Of a DNA stretch of 64,000 nt, positions 25,209 through 33,744 are shown one piece after another. The stretch is from an uncultured Victivallaceae bacterium (GTDB lineage: Bacteria > Verrucomicrobiota > Lentisphaeria > Victivallales > Victivallaceae), in assembly GCA_944392655.1 (NCBI GenBank), contig CALXXL010000013.1, positions 1 through 64,000 on the forward strand, read 5' to 3'. The position numbers and the translations under genes were made by a program. Each line of letters opens with the position of its first letter. Positions within the stretch are counted from its first letter, which is position 1. Under the pieces are notes generated by a model. It made no database searches. It was given only the letters and a program-made list of their open reading frames with translations, and was not told where the DNA came from.

Positions 25209-27068
25209 ATGGGACGGAATACTTACAGTAATGTTCTGATAACGGCGGTGGCCGTCGGAGTAATTTTCTTTGCCTGGCAGATGCTTGCATCGCTCGACCG
25301 GCTGATTTTCGCAGTGGAAAAACTCGAAAAACAGATTGCCGTAATAGAAAACAAATCCGGATTTACCCCTCCAAGACTGGTGAGCCCTCAAGCTGCCCAG
25401 GTTGTTTCCGGCAATACAGAAGAGTTCGCCAACGCGGAATATTTTGATCCTGACGCGCAGGAGGGCGGCAGATTGATTATGGCTATCAGCGCCAGCCCGG
25501 AAAATCTCAATCCGATTATCTGCAATGATGCGGACTTGTCTGCCATCGTCTCATTGTGCGGCGCTGCACTGGCCAACCGCGACTGCGAAGATCCTACCGT
25601 ATTCGCTCCGGAACTGGCCGAAGAGTGGCAGGAGTCTGACGATCATAAAACCTACCACATAAAGCTTAAGCGTGGTATCCTTTGGCACGATTTTACCGAT
25701 CCGGATAGTGGTAAATTTTTTCATAACGTAGAAGTAACTGCCGGTGATTTTAAATTTTTTGTGGATGTCGTAAAGAACCCCGATGTCAATTGTGCGCCGC
25801 TGCGCGGACTTTATGCCGGACTGGAAAAGGTGGAGATAATCAACGATTATGAGTTCATTGTCCATTGGAGCGAACCATTCTTCCGCACCAGAGAACTGAC
25901 ACTGTCTCTCTCTCCCCTGCCACGTCACCTGTACTGGAATTACGATGGAGAATTCGATGCCGCTAAATTTAACGACGACTTTAAACGCAACGAAATGATC
26001 GTGGGATGCGGCCCATATAAACTGCACAGCTACAAGCGGAATCAGAGATTGATACTGGAAAGGTTTGATAATTATATCGGGCGCCGCTATGGTGCAAAAC
26101 CTGCACTTAAATATATTGTTTTCGATGTTGTATCACATCCCAATACAAGATTTCAGATGCTGCTTGCAAAAGAACTTGACGAACTGGGATTGTCTCCGGA
26201 GCAGTGGGTGAAGAGAACCAATATTCCGGAATTCGGAGAAGATGGCTTCCTGAAGAAAAGCCAGCAGTCAAGAATGGCATACTTCTATATTGGCTGGAAT
26301 ATGCGCAAACCGCCGTTTGACGACATAAAAGTCCGCAACGCCATGACCATGCTGGTCAACCGCCCAAAGATCATCAACGACGTTTTTATGGGGCTGGCTG
26401 AGGAGATTTCCGGCCCATTCTATATCAACAGTCCCTACAATGATTCCAGTATAACCCCACTGCCGTTTGACGTGAAAAAAGCCAAAGAGCTCCTGGCCGA
26501 AGCGGGATGGCGGGATTCCGACAACAACGGTATTCTGGATAAAGATGGCAGGGAATTTGATTTTGTTCTTCTGTATCCGGCTGATCAGCCTACCTATGAA
26601 CGCCTGTTGACCATTGTTAAAGAGGATATGGCCAAAGCCGGAATCAATATGCGCCTGCAATCGTTTGAATGGTCTGTATTTGTGCAGCGGATTGAAGCCA
26701 GAGATTTTGATGCGTACACAATGGGATGGCAGCTGGCGTATGAGTCCGACCCGTATCAGCTGTGGCACTCAAGTCAGGCCGAAATTCCCAGCGGAAGCAA
26801 TTACGTTGGCTTCAAAAACCCGGAAGCGGATCAGCTTATCGCCGCAATACGCAGCGAATTCGATACCGGAAAGCGCATCGAACTGTGTAATCGCTTTCAT
26901 CAGCTGATTCATGAATTCCAGCCATACACGTTTCTGGCGGCGCCTTACCAGCTGTCCGCTACAGCCCGCAGATATCGCAATTTGCGGCAGTTTCCAGTTG
27001 ATAATACCACACCAAAACTGATTCGCTGGACTCCGGTCTCCGAACAGCTTAAGGTTCCTGATTTATAA
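25209..27068 (+). CDS. Family 5 extracellular solute-binding protein with N-terminal membrane anchor
   Basis: A 619-residue protein. A transmembrane helix (about 9-28) followed by a short coiled-coil stretch replaces the usual cleavable signal. The rest is an oligopeptide/nickel-type binding protein: GGRLIMAISASPENLNPI, a core with FAPELAEEW and YHIKLKRGILWHDF, the NAMTMLVNR region, and YNDSSITPLPFDVKKAKELL. No permease or ATPase genes adjoin, so its partner is elsewhere or it works differently. It lies between an Lpt permease and dapB in a tight cluster. Confidence 0.86.
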   Translation: MGRNTYSNVLITAVAVGVIFFAWQMLASLDRLIFAVEKLEKQIAVIENKSGFTPPRLVSPQAAQVVSGNTEEFANAEYFDPDAQEGGRLIMAISASPENLNPIICNDADLSAIVSLCGAALANRDCEDPTVFAPELAEEWQESDDHKTYHIKLKRGILWHDFTDPDSGKFFHNVEVTAGDFKFFVDVVKNPDVNCAPLRGLYAGLEKVEIINDYEFIVHWSEPFFRTRELTLSLSPLPRHLYWNYDGEFDAAKFNDDFKRNEMIVGCGPYKLHSYKRNQRLILERFDNYIGRRYGAKPALKYIVFDVVSHPNTRFQMLLAKELDELGLSPEQWVKRTNIPEFGEDGFLKKSQQSRMAYFYIGWNMRKPPFDDIKVRNAMTMLVNRPKIINDVFMGLAEEISGPFYINSPYNDSSITPLPFDVKKAKELLAEAGWRDSDNNGILDKDGREFDFVLLYPADQPTYERLLTIVKEDMAKAGINMRLQSFEWSVFVQRIEARDFDAYTMGWQLAYESDPYQLWHSSQAEIPSGSNYVGFKNPEADQLIAAIRSEFDTGKRIELCNRFHQLIHEFQPYTFLAAPYQLSATARRYRNLRQFPVDNTTPKLIRWTPVSEQLKVPDL

Positions 27069-27094
27069 AATTTTTACTTTTAAGGAGTTTTTCT

Positions 27095-27898
27095 ATGATT
27101 AAAGTTGCAGTAGTGGGCGCCGCCGGGCGCATGGGACAGAGATTGGTCGCAAATGTTATGGCGGCGGAAGATATGACTCTTGCCGGAGCCTTGGAAGCTC
27201 CGGCATCTCCGGCGATTGGCAAAGATTCCGGTATGGTTGCCGGATGCGGAGAAAATGGGGTAAAGATCACCGCATCTCCGGAAGAGGCTCTGGCCAATGC
27301 CGACGCCGTTATTAATTTTGGCACCTCAGGCGTTCTGGAAATTACCAGAATTGCAGTAGCCAGAAATGCAACGGTTGTTATCGGAACCACCGCGTTGACC
27401 GATGCGGAAAAAGCCGAACTGAAAAATATGGCGGAGAAAGGTGCTAGAATCGTATTTGCCCCCAATATGTCTATCGGAGTAAATCTGCTTTTCCATCTCT
27501 GCCGGCAGGTTGCGGCAATCCTCGATGAAGACTATGATATTGAGGTTGTCGAAATGCACCACAATCAGAAAAAGGACGCTCCAAGCGGTACCGCGGTACG
27601 GTTGGCGGAAATTCTTTGCGAAGCCCGCGGTCTCGACTATAACAACGACGTCCGGCACGGCCGGGAGGGCATCACCGGAGCGCGCACCAAACATGAAATC
27701 GGTATGCATGCACTGCGCGGCGGCGATGTGGTAGGCGATCACACGGTAATTTTTGCCACTACCGGCGAACGTATCGAATTAACCCATAAGGCTTCCAGCC
27801 GCGATACCTTTGCACGCGGCGCATTGCGGGCGGTACGCTTTCTCGCTGACGCCAACCCCGGACTCTATGACATGCAGGACGTTCTGAAGCTGAAATGA
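27095..27898 (+). CDS. dapB: 4-hydroxy-tetrahydrodipicolinate reductase
   Basis: A 267-residue protein. The N-terminal NAD(P)-binding motif is VVGAAGRMGQRL; the substrate domain carries EMHHNQKKDAPSGTA, with the catalytic His pair and the Lys/Gly/Thr substrate contacts. It reduces HTPA to tetrahydrodipicolinate in the lysine/diaminopimelate pathway, supplying the DAP that MurE uses. AAGGAG lies seven bases before the ATG. It overlaps lpxB by four bases. Confidence 0.95.
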   Translation: MIKVAVVGAAGRMGQRLVANVMAAEDMTLAGALEAPASPAIGKDSGMVAGCGENGVKITASPEEALANADAVINFGTSGVLEITRIAVARNATVVIGTTALTDAEKAELKNMAEKGARIVFAPNMSIGVNLLFHLCRQVAAILDEDYDIEVVEMHHNQKKDAPSGTAVRLAEILCEARGLDYNNDVRHGREGITGARTKHEIGMHALRGGDVVGDHTVIFATTGERIELTHKASSRDTFARGALRAVRFLADANPGLYDMQDVLKLK

Positions 27899-29085
27899 GC
27901 GCAATGAACGATAATACTCCCAAAAATATCTGGCTGATCGCCGGAGAGACCTCCGGCGAAATGTACGGTGCACGGCTGGCAACGGAGTTAAAGGATTTGG
28001 CCGCCAAAGAAGGACGGGATCTTCATATTTCCGGTATGGGCGGAATAAAAATGCGCGACGCCGGAGTAGATATTCTTGTCGATTCATCCGAACTGGATGT
28101 TATAGGTATTCTGGAGGTATTCAAGCATATTTTCACCTTTATAAGAATATTCAAATATCTGGTAAATAAGGCCAAAACCGAACGCCCGGATGCAGTAGTG
28201 CTGATCGACTACCCCGGATTCAATATGATGTTGGCCAAGGCACTCCACAAGGCTGGCATCCCGGTTATATGGTATATCAGCCCACAGGTGTGGGCATGGA
28301 AAAAATACCGGATAAAACAGCTGGAACAATATTGCCGGAAAATGCTGGTCATATTTCCATTTGAAGTTGAGGTCTATCAGGATACAACACTTGACACAGA
28401 ATTTGTCGGGCATCCCCTCCTGGAAATGGTGGAGGCAAGACGTGATCCGGCCATCGTCCGCGACCCGGATACCGTAGTTCTATTGCCCGGCAGCCGTTCC
28501 GTGGAAATTAACCGGCTGCTGAAACCTATGCTTGAAACTGCAACTCAACTTAAAAAACGCCATCCTGCGCTGAAGTTTGTTCTTACCGCACCACGGGAGA
28601 AGATCGCCAAACGCTGTCAGGAAATATACAACTGCTTTAAGCAGCGTAATCCGGACGTGCCGGACGTGACTATTCTCACCGGAGAAACCGCTAAATATCA
28701 GCAGCTTGCCGGAACCGGACTGGCTGCCTCAGGAACCGTAACGGTAGAGTCGGCTATCGCCGGGCTGCCGTTGGTGGTGGTGTACCGTATAAACTGGATT
28801 TCCCTCCTGATCGCTGCACCGTTCATCAAGCTGTTCCGCGGATTCTTTACCATGGCCAATGTAATCGCCGACAAGATGGTGTTTGAGGAATTTCTTCAGC
28901 ATCATGTCCGCAAGGAAGAGCTGATTCCGGCATTGGAACGGGTTCTGCCGGGCGGCGAACGCCGATCAGAAGTAGAACAGGATATGGCCAATATCAAAAA
29001 ATTACTCTCCCCGGATAACCGCACCGGTGTTTTAAAATACACCGCCGGAAAAATTTATGAAACTGTAAACCAGAATAACCGGTAA
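27895..29085 (+). CDS. lpxB: Lipid-A-disaccharide synthase
   Basis: A 396-residue glycosyltransferase (GT19) joining UDP-diacylglucosamine and lipid X in lipid A synthesis at the inner membrane. Recognised blocks are IAGETSGEMYGARL, VDSSELDVIGILEV, IDYPGFNMMLAKALHKAG, YISPQVWAWKKYRIKQ, FVGHPLLE, LLPGSRSVEI, ASGTVTVESAI and the PLVVVYR region. The start overlaps the dapB stop (ATGA). It confirms that the organism makes LPS. Confidence 0.96.
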   Translation: MSAMNDNTPKNIWLIAGETSGEMYGARLATELKDLAAKEGRDLHISGMGGIKMRDAGVDILVDSSELDVIGILEVFKHIFTFIRIFKYLVNKAKTERPDAVVLIDYPGFNMMLAKALHKAGIPVIWYISPQVWAWKKYRIKQLEQYCRKMLVIFPFEVEVYQDTTLDTEFVGHPLLEMVEARRDPAIVRDPDTVVLLPGSRSVEINRLLKPMLETATQLKKRHPALKFVLTAPREKIAKRCQEIYNCFKQRNPDVPDVTILTGETAKYQQLAGTGLAASGTVTVESAIAGLPLVVVYRINWISLLIAAPFIKLFRGFFTMANVIADKMVFEEFLQHHVRKEELIPALERVLPGGERRSEVEQDMANIKKLLSPDNRTGVLKYTAGKIYETVNQNNR

Positions 29086-29092
29086 TTTAAAA

Positions 29093-30331
29093 ATGAAAAA
29101 TTTGTCTATACCGGATAATAACGGTATTGTCTTTCCACAATTCGGCGAGTTCGAAACGCTGTTTGCATTGTTTAACCGCTTAATCGAAACGACTCTCAAT
29201 TTCTGGACACGGCAGGAAATTATCAATCATCAGCGCGGCGGATTTAATTTATGGTTTGATGAAAACGGCCTTCCAATGCCACCAGATAAAGATTTCTGCG
29301 GTATATCTTTAATCAATCACATGCGCGTCCTTCACATGCAGGCGAGATTTTCAGCCGCGCATCCTGACGATATTCAGGCCAGAGAACGCTTTGAACATGG
29401 ATTCGATTTTATCGACCGGTTTATCGCACAAGACGGCAACTATCATGACTGGTTGCAACTGGACGGCAAGCCTTTTCCTGACGGCAAAACCCCGGGATTG
29501 ATGCTTAATAACAAAGGCTCCATTGCAACAATTTACGTCATGTATATCTGCAGCGAAAACGCATTGCTGCTCAATCATGCGCCATCGCTGGCTAAAGCAG
29601 AAGAATGCTTTCAGATTCTGGAAAATAACGCCTGGGACAGAGAGTTTGGCGGATATTTCAATACAACCGTAGAACAAACCCGTACCGATTTCACTAAAAA
29701 TATGGGACAGAATATGCATGGAGCTCTGGCTTTGAGCAGATTATATTCTGCCAAGCCGGATAACAGGGTTTTGGCCAGAACAAAATGTCTCTATGAACAT
29801 CTGTCGCGCGACTATTTCACGGAGTTTCTGGCCTGTGATGACCTGACCCGCAACTGGCAGAAACCGAACTCCGTACCGGAAAGAGTAATGCTGGGACACT
29901 TTGCCGAGCTGGTATGGTATCTGGAGGATGTAACCAGAGTTACCGGACAGCCATATGCCGATGAGCTGACCGGATTTGGGCGGGCAATTGCCTCCAAAGC
30001 ATCCCCACAGGGATTTTTAAATCCATATATCAGCTATGACGGCACTCCTTTACCGATGAAAAATATCATCTGGTGGACGCAAATGGAAATGATGATTCTC
30101 CTTGCCCGCATGTACCGACGTACCGGAGAGGAACAATTCCTGCAGCAATTCTGGCAAACAGCGGAAAACAACTGTAAGCTGCTTATCAATCAAAATAATC
30201 TGGTATGGTATGGCGGCATGGAAATTGCCACAGGAAAACACTTCCCGCAGGGAGGCTGGGCATGGAAAGGCGGATTACATGTAGTCAGATCACTGACAAA
30301 ATGCCTTGAAACACTTCAATCCTGTCTCTGA
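29093..30331 (+). CDS. AGE-family (N-acylglucosamine 2-epimerase/cellobiose 2-epimerase-like) protein
   Basis: A 412-residue alpha/alpha-barrel protein. Typical motifs are FWTRQEIINHQRGGF at the N-terminus, NNKGSIATIYVMY, WDREFGGYFNT, KNMGQNMHGALALSRLY, and toward the end the GWAWKGGLH block carrying His. Family members epimerise C2 of GlcNAc/ManNAc, cellobiose or free monosaccharides using a His pair. The exact substrate is unclear. It is the last gene of the murE cluster, seven bases after lpxB, with only a weak SD. A strong terminator follows. Confidence 0.8.
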   Translation: MKNLSIPDNNGIVFPQFGEFETLFALFNRLIETTLNFWTRQEIINHQRGGFNLWFDENGLPMPPDKDFCGISLINHMRVLHMQARFSAAHPDDIQARERFEHGFDFIDRFIAQDGNYHDWLQLDGKPFPDGKTPGLMLNNKGSIATIYVMYICSENALLLNHAPSLAKAEECFQILENNAWDREFGGYFNTTVEQTRTDFTKNMGQNMHGALALSRLYSAKPDNRVLARTKCLYEHLSRDYFTEFLACDDLTRNWQKPNSVPERVMLGHFAELVWYLEDVTRVTGQPYADELTGFGRAIASKASPQGFLNPYISYDGTPLPMKNIIWWTQMEMMILLARMYRRTGEEQFLQQFWQTAENNCKLLINQNNLVWYGGMEIATGKHFPQGGWAWKGGLHVVRSLTKCLETLQSCL

Positions 30332-30342
30332 AATATATCGCT

Positions 30343-30378
30343 ATGCGGTACAGTAAAAACTGTGCCGCATTTTTTTTA
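30343..30378 (+). terminator. Terminator ending the murE-lpxB cluster
   Basis: ATGCGGTACAGT (30343-30354) pairs with ACTGTGCCGCAT with one G-T wobble and an AAAA loop. Eight T residues follow. Confidence 0.92.
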
Positions 30379-30419
30379 TTCTTTTAACACCTTTAATATT
30401 CTCAAAAAACAGAAATGTC

Positions 30420-30448
30420 TTGAAATCTCTTATTTTCTCTTATATATT
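30420..30448 (+). promoter_or_regulatory. Promoter of the mreC operon
   Basis: TTGAAA at 30420-30425 and TATATT at 30443-30448 with 17-base spacing, 53 bases upstream of the chosen mreC start. Confidence 0.6.
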
Positions 30449-30501
30449 AATATTTGTATTTTTGTGTCGTGTTAACCGGAAATAAATCAAAAAGGACGGT
30501 C

Positions 30502-31389
30502 ATGAAGAACGTACGCGGCGGAAGATTCTTTTTCAATATCTACTTTGTTATTATTATAATTCTCGCCGGACTGCTGATCTGGGCCGCCGCTCCGGCGCTC
30601 GGCAACTTTTCCCGCCGGATTGCGGCGGATTTCTTCCACCCATATCTGGCCGCTGCCGCATCAGTACAGGGTGCAATAGCTGATCGTACATTGCTGGCTC
30701 AGGATAAAGAGACTCTGGCCGCTGCCTTGGGAAATACCAGAGAAGAGCTGGCTCAGGCACTGGCCGCATCCGCCAGATTTGACGCAGTAAAGAAGGAGAA
30801 CAATGAGTTGCGGGCATTGCTGCAACTTGAACCACTGGTCAATTACCGGTATGTGGCTGGCGAAGTAGAACAGTTTGATCCACTATACTGGAAAAAACGT
30901 TTCCGGCTCAACCGGGGCAGCGATTCCGGAATAATACCCGGATGCGCGGTAATTGCCTTGATTGATAACAACAATCAAAATTATGCTGTCGTAGCCGGAT
31001 TTGTCCGCTCCGTATCACAGCACAGTTCAGAGGTAATAACCCTGCATAATCCGGAACTGAGAATGCCGGTAAAACTGGTTGACGCTAATGCCGTAGGATA
31101 CATCAACGGCGAAAATCTGCCCGCACCGCTTGAAGATTTGGCCAGCATAAGCTATCTGCCGCTGCAAAATCAATACCGGATTGGCGACAGCGCCGTTACT
31201 ACTGACTTTGACCCGATAGTACCGGCCGGGCTTAAACTTGGAGAGCTCGCTATTATGGACAGTGATAACCCGGTGTTCAGCTCCATGCTTTACCGCCGCG
31301 GCTATCTGCGTCCGGCATTGAGCAATCCGGATGAAGCCAACTTTATGTTGATAATCGTTCCGGAAAATACCGGAGAGCAAAAACCATGA
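30502..31389 (+). CDS. mreC: Rod shape-determining protein MreC
   Basis: A 295-residue protein with an N-terminal membrane helix (about 10-32), a periplasmic coiled coil (about 55-115) ending KENNELRALLQL, and two beta domains: VNYRYVAGEVEQFDPLYWKK, then LNRGSDSGIIPGCAV, typical of MreC. It organises the elongation machinery with MreD, PBP2 and RodA. The start at 30502 is set by AAGGA five bases upstream; an in-frame upstream start at 30454 lacks an SD. It overlaps mreD by four bases. Confidence 0.92.
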   Translation: MKNVRGGRFFFNIYFVIIIILAGLLIWAAAPALGNFSRRIAADFFHPYLAAAASVQGAIADRTLLAQDKETLAAALGNTREELAQALAASARFDAVKKENNELRALLQLEPLVNYRYVAGEVEQFDPLYWKKRFRLNRGSDSGIIPGCAVIALIDNNNQNYAVVAGFVRSVSQHSSEVITLHNPELRMPVKLVDANAVGYINGENLPAPLEDLASISYLPLQNQYRIGDSAVTTDFDPIVPAGLKLGELAIMDSDNPVFSSMLYRRGYLRPALSNPDEANFMLIIVPENTGEQKP

Positions 31390-31913
31390 CCATACTTTAC
31401 CTGCTACTGGGAATTATTGTCGCAGCCTTTTGCGAGTTTGTCCTGGGCAACTGGCGGCTGCCTCTGCCGCTTATTGCCAATGTGGTTTTTTATATTACCG
31501 TTGCCAACTCTTACAGAATGGGCGTCTTTGCCGCATTTCTGGGAGGAATGACCCTTGATCTGGTCTATATGAGACACGCCTTTTTTACTCCGGCGGCAAT
31601 GTTTATCGTGGTTCTCGCCGCATTCTACTGGAAAAAGGAGAGACTCACATCACCTTTGATCTTCAATGCGGTTTTCGGTTTTATTCTGCCGGCAATAATG
31701 ATGTTCTCCACCAGGATTATGCAGGAGTGTACCAGAGCGGCAATTAAACTGGAGTTTTCCGGGGAGAGAATATCAGAACTGATTCTTGCCGGCGCGGTAA
31801 ACGCCGTAATTCTGCCGGTGATGATCATTATTTTCGACCTGATTGCCAATAAACTGGAAATCAATACCTTTTCCGGATGGATTCTGCGGCAGAAGAATGA
31901 GGATGCGGAGTAG
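31386..31913 (+). CDS. mreD: MreD-like membrane protein
   Basis: A 175-residue integral membrane protein with five or six hydrophobic segments and a FAAFLGGMTLDLVY motif like that of MreD. Sequence conservation in MreD is low; the position between mreC and the PBP2 gene carries the assignment. Its start overlaps the mreC stop. Confidence 0.82.
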   Translation: MTILYLLLGIIVAAFCEFVLGNWRLPLPLIANVVFYITVANSYRMGVFAAFLGGMTLDLVYMRHAFFTPAAMFIVVLAAFYWKKERLTSPLIFNAVFGFILPAIMMFSTRIMQECTRAAIKLEFSGERISELILAGAVNAVILPVMIIIFDLIANKLEINTFSGWILRQKNEDAE

Positions 31914-31919
31914 TAGATA

Positions 31920-33734
31920 ATGGCACTCAATATTGATGATAAAAGATGGCGCATTGTCATTATTCTGGGTGTGATAATGATGATTTTCCTGCTTATGCTG
32001 ATCAAAGCATTCCAGGAACAGATCAGCTTGAGCGATGAACACCAGCAGGCGGTGTCGCGCCAGTCTCTCCGCCGCATACGCATTCCGGCCAACCGCGGAA
32101 AAATATTTTCAGCTGATTTGCAGGTTATGGCGGAAAATATTGTCTCTTATGACGTAAACTTTTATCTGGCGGAAATGCGTCAGCCGGGCGGCCCCGGCAG
32201 AACCGTAAAATATGCCTATGAGCTCTATAAAGAATTGGCAGAGAAACTCAATCGCCAGGCAGTGCTGCGCGAAGAGGATATCAGCCATCATGTCAACTGG
32301 AAACCGGGTCTGCCTTTGACTGTGTTCACCAACCTCTCTGACAGGGAAATCGCCAAAGTCTTCAAACTTGCCGCTGAACACCCGGGAATAGAGGTAACCC
32401 CAAACTCTATCCGTTACTATCCATTGTTCGATTCAGCCGCCCAGATAATCGGCTATGCCCAAAAGCAGAGACAGGAACTTGCGCTTGACCGCAAAGATTT
32501 TTTTGCTCAATATTATCAGAGCGACCTCGTAGGTATAGAAGGCCTGGAGAAATATTGTGATTCTTTCCCGAATGTGCGTGGATTGCGTGGCGAACCGGGA
32601 TTTCAGGTTATAAAGGTGGATAATTACGGTTTTGTTCGCGAAATTGTCGATCGCTCAAAAAATACCGAAGACGGAAACAACGTTGTCCTGACTATCGATT
32701 CACACGCCCAGCGTATCGCGGAAAACCTAATGCATAATTTAGTCGGATCAATGATTGTTATGGATGCCGAAACCGGCGAAATTATTGCCATAACCTCTCA
32801 GCCATCCTACAATTTGAATCTCTTCTCGCCATTCATTACCGCTCCACGATACAGAGCCCTGCTTAATGACCCGGATAAACCATTATTCAATAGAGCACTT
32901 TATGGATCATATATGCCGGGTTCGATTATAAAACCTTTGTCAGCGCTGGCTTTTCTGGCAAATGGAATTGATCCGGAAGAGGAGATGATCTGTGACGGAC
33001 ACACCATTGTCAATGGTGTGCGAATCAACTGTACCGCCAGAAACGGACATGGTCCCGTCAATCTTTATTCCGCATTGGAAAAATCATGTAACGATTATAT
33101 TATTGAGCACGCTGTAGCCGTTGGCTTGGATGAATTGGTGAAGCAGTTCAGTGCCGCCGGTATCGGCAGAGATACCGGATTTGAACTGGGCAACGCTAAA
33201 GGACATTTACCTGATCGGGAATATCTCAAAAAACGGGAAAACCGAAACTGGTCCAATACTGACACCGGATATGTGTCGATTGGACAGGGGCAGGTTGAAA
33301 TGTCGCCTATGCAGGCCGTGGTTTATGCAGGCGCATTGGCAAACGGCGGCAAACTTATGAAGCCATTCATCGTCAAAAAAGTAGTTGACGGCAATGGCGC
33401 AGTTCTATGGGAAAATATCCCGGAAATAACCGGACGACTGGCAACGTCCCAGAAACATCTGGATATTATAAAGCAGGCGATGTTTCAAGTGGTCCATGCC
33501 GCGCGCGGCACAGGAAGAAGAGCTTACAGCGATCTTCTGACGATATACGCAAAAACCGGCACCGCAGAAGTAGGACGGAAACCAAATTTACGCAACAACA
33601 GCCTGCTTATCTGCTTCGCCACATATGGTAAACGTACTTATGCAATGGTTATAATAGTAGAAAACGGCACCGGCGGCGGACGCGATTGCGCTCCGTTGAC
33701 CAAGGAGTTTTTTGAAAAATATCTTCAACTATAG
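31920..33734 (+). CDS. mrdA: Penicillin-binding protein 2 (peptidoglycan transpeptidase)
   Basis: A 604-residue class B PBP with an N-terminal membrane anchor (about 12-32), a pedestal/dimerisation domain containing RIPANRGKIFSAD and GIEGLEKY, and the transpeptidase domain. The active-site triads are SIIK (Ser near 333), SCN (near 388) and KTG in YAKTGTAEVG (near 544). It cross-links lateral wall peptidoglycan in the elongasome, consistent with mreCD upstream. GGAG is positioned upstream of the ATG. No rodA follows; a phosphofructokinase gene does. Confidence 0.94.
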   Translation: MALNIDDKRWRIVIILGVIMMIFLLMLIKAFQEQISLSDEHQQAVSRQSLRRIRIPANRGKIFSADLQVMAENIVSYDVNFYLAEMRQPGGPGRTVKYAYELYKELAEKLNRQAVLREEDISHHVNWKPGLPLTVFTNLSDREIAKVFKLAAEHPGIEVTPNSIRYYPLFDSAAQIIGYAQKQRQELALDRKDFFAQYYQSDLVGIEGLEKYCDSFPNVRGLRGEPGFQVIKVDNYGFVREIVDRSKNTEDGNNVVLTIDSHAQRIAENLMHNLVGSMIVMDAETGEIIAITSQPSYNLNLFSPFITAPRYRALLNDPDKPLFNRALYGSYMPGSIIKPLSALAFLANGIDPEEEMICDGHTIVNGVRINCTARNGHGPVNLYSALEKSCNDYIIEHAVAVGLDELVKQFSAAGIGRDTGFELGNAKGHLPDREYLKKRENRNWSNTDTGYVSIGQGQVEMSPMQAVVYAGALANGGKLMKPFIVKKVVDGNGAVLWENIPEITGRLATSQKHLDIIKQAMFQVVHAARGTGRRAYSDLLTIYAKTGTAEVGRKPNLRNNSLLICFATYGKRTYAMVIIVENGTGGGRDCAPLTKEFFEKYLQL

Positions 33735-33744
33735 GAGTTTTATA

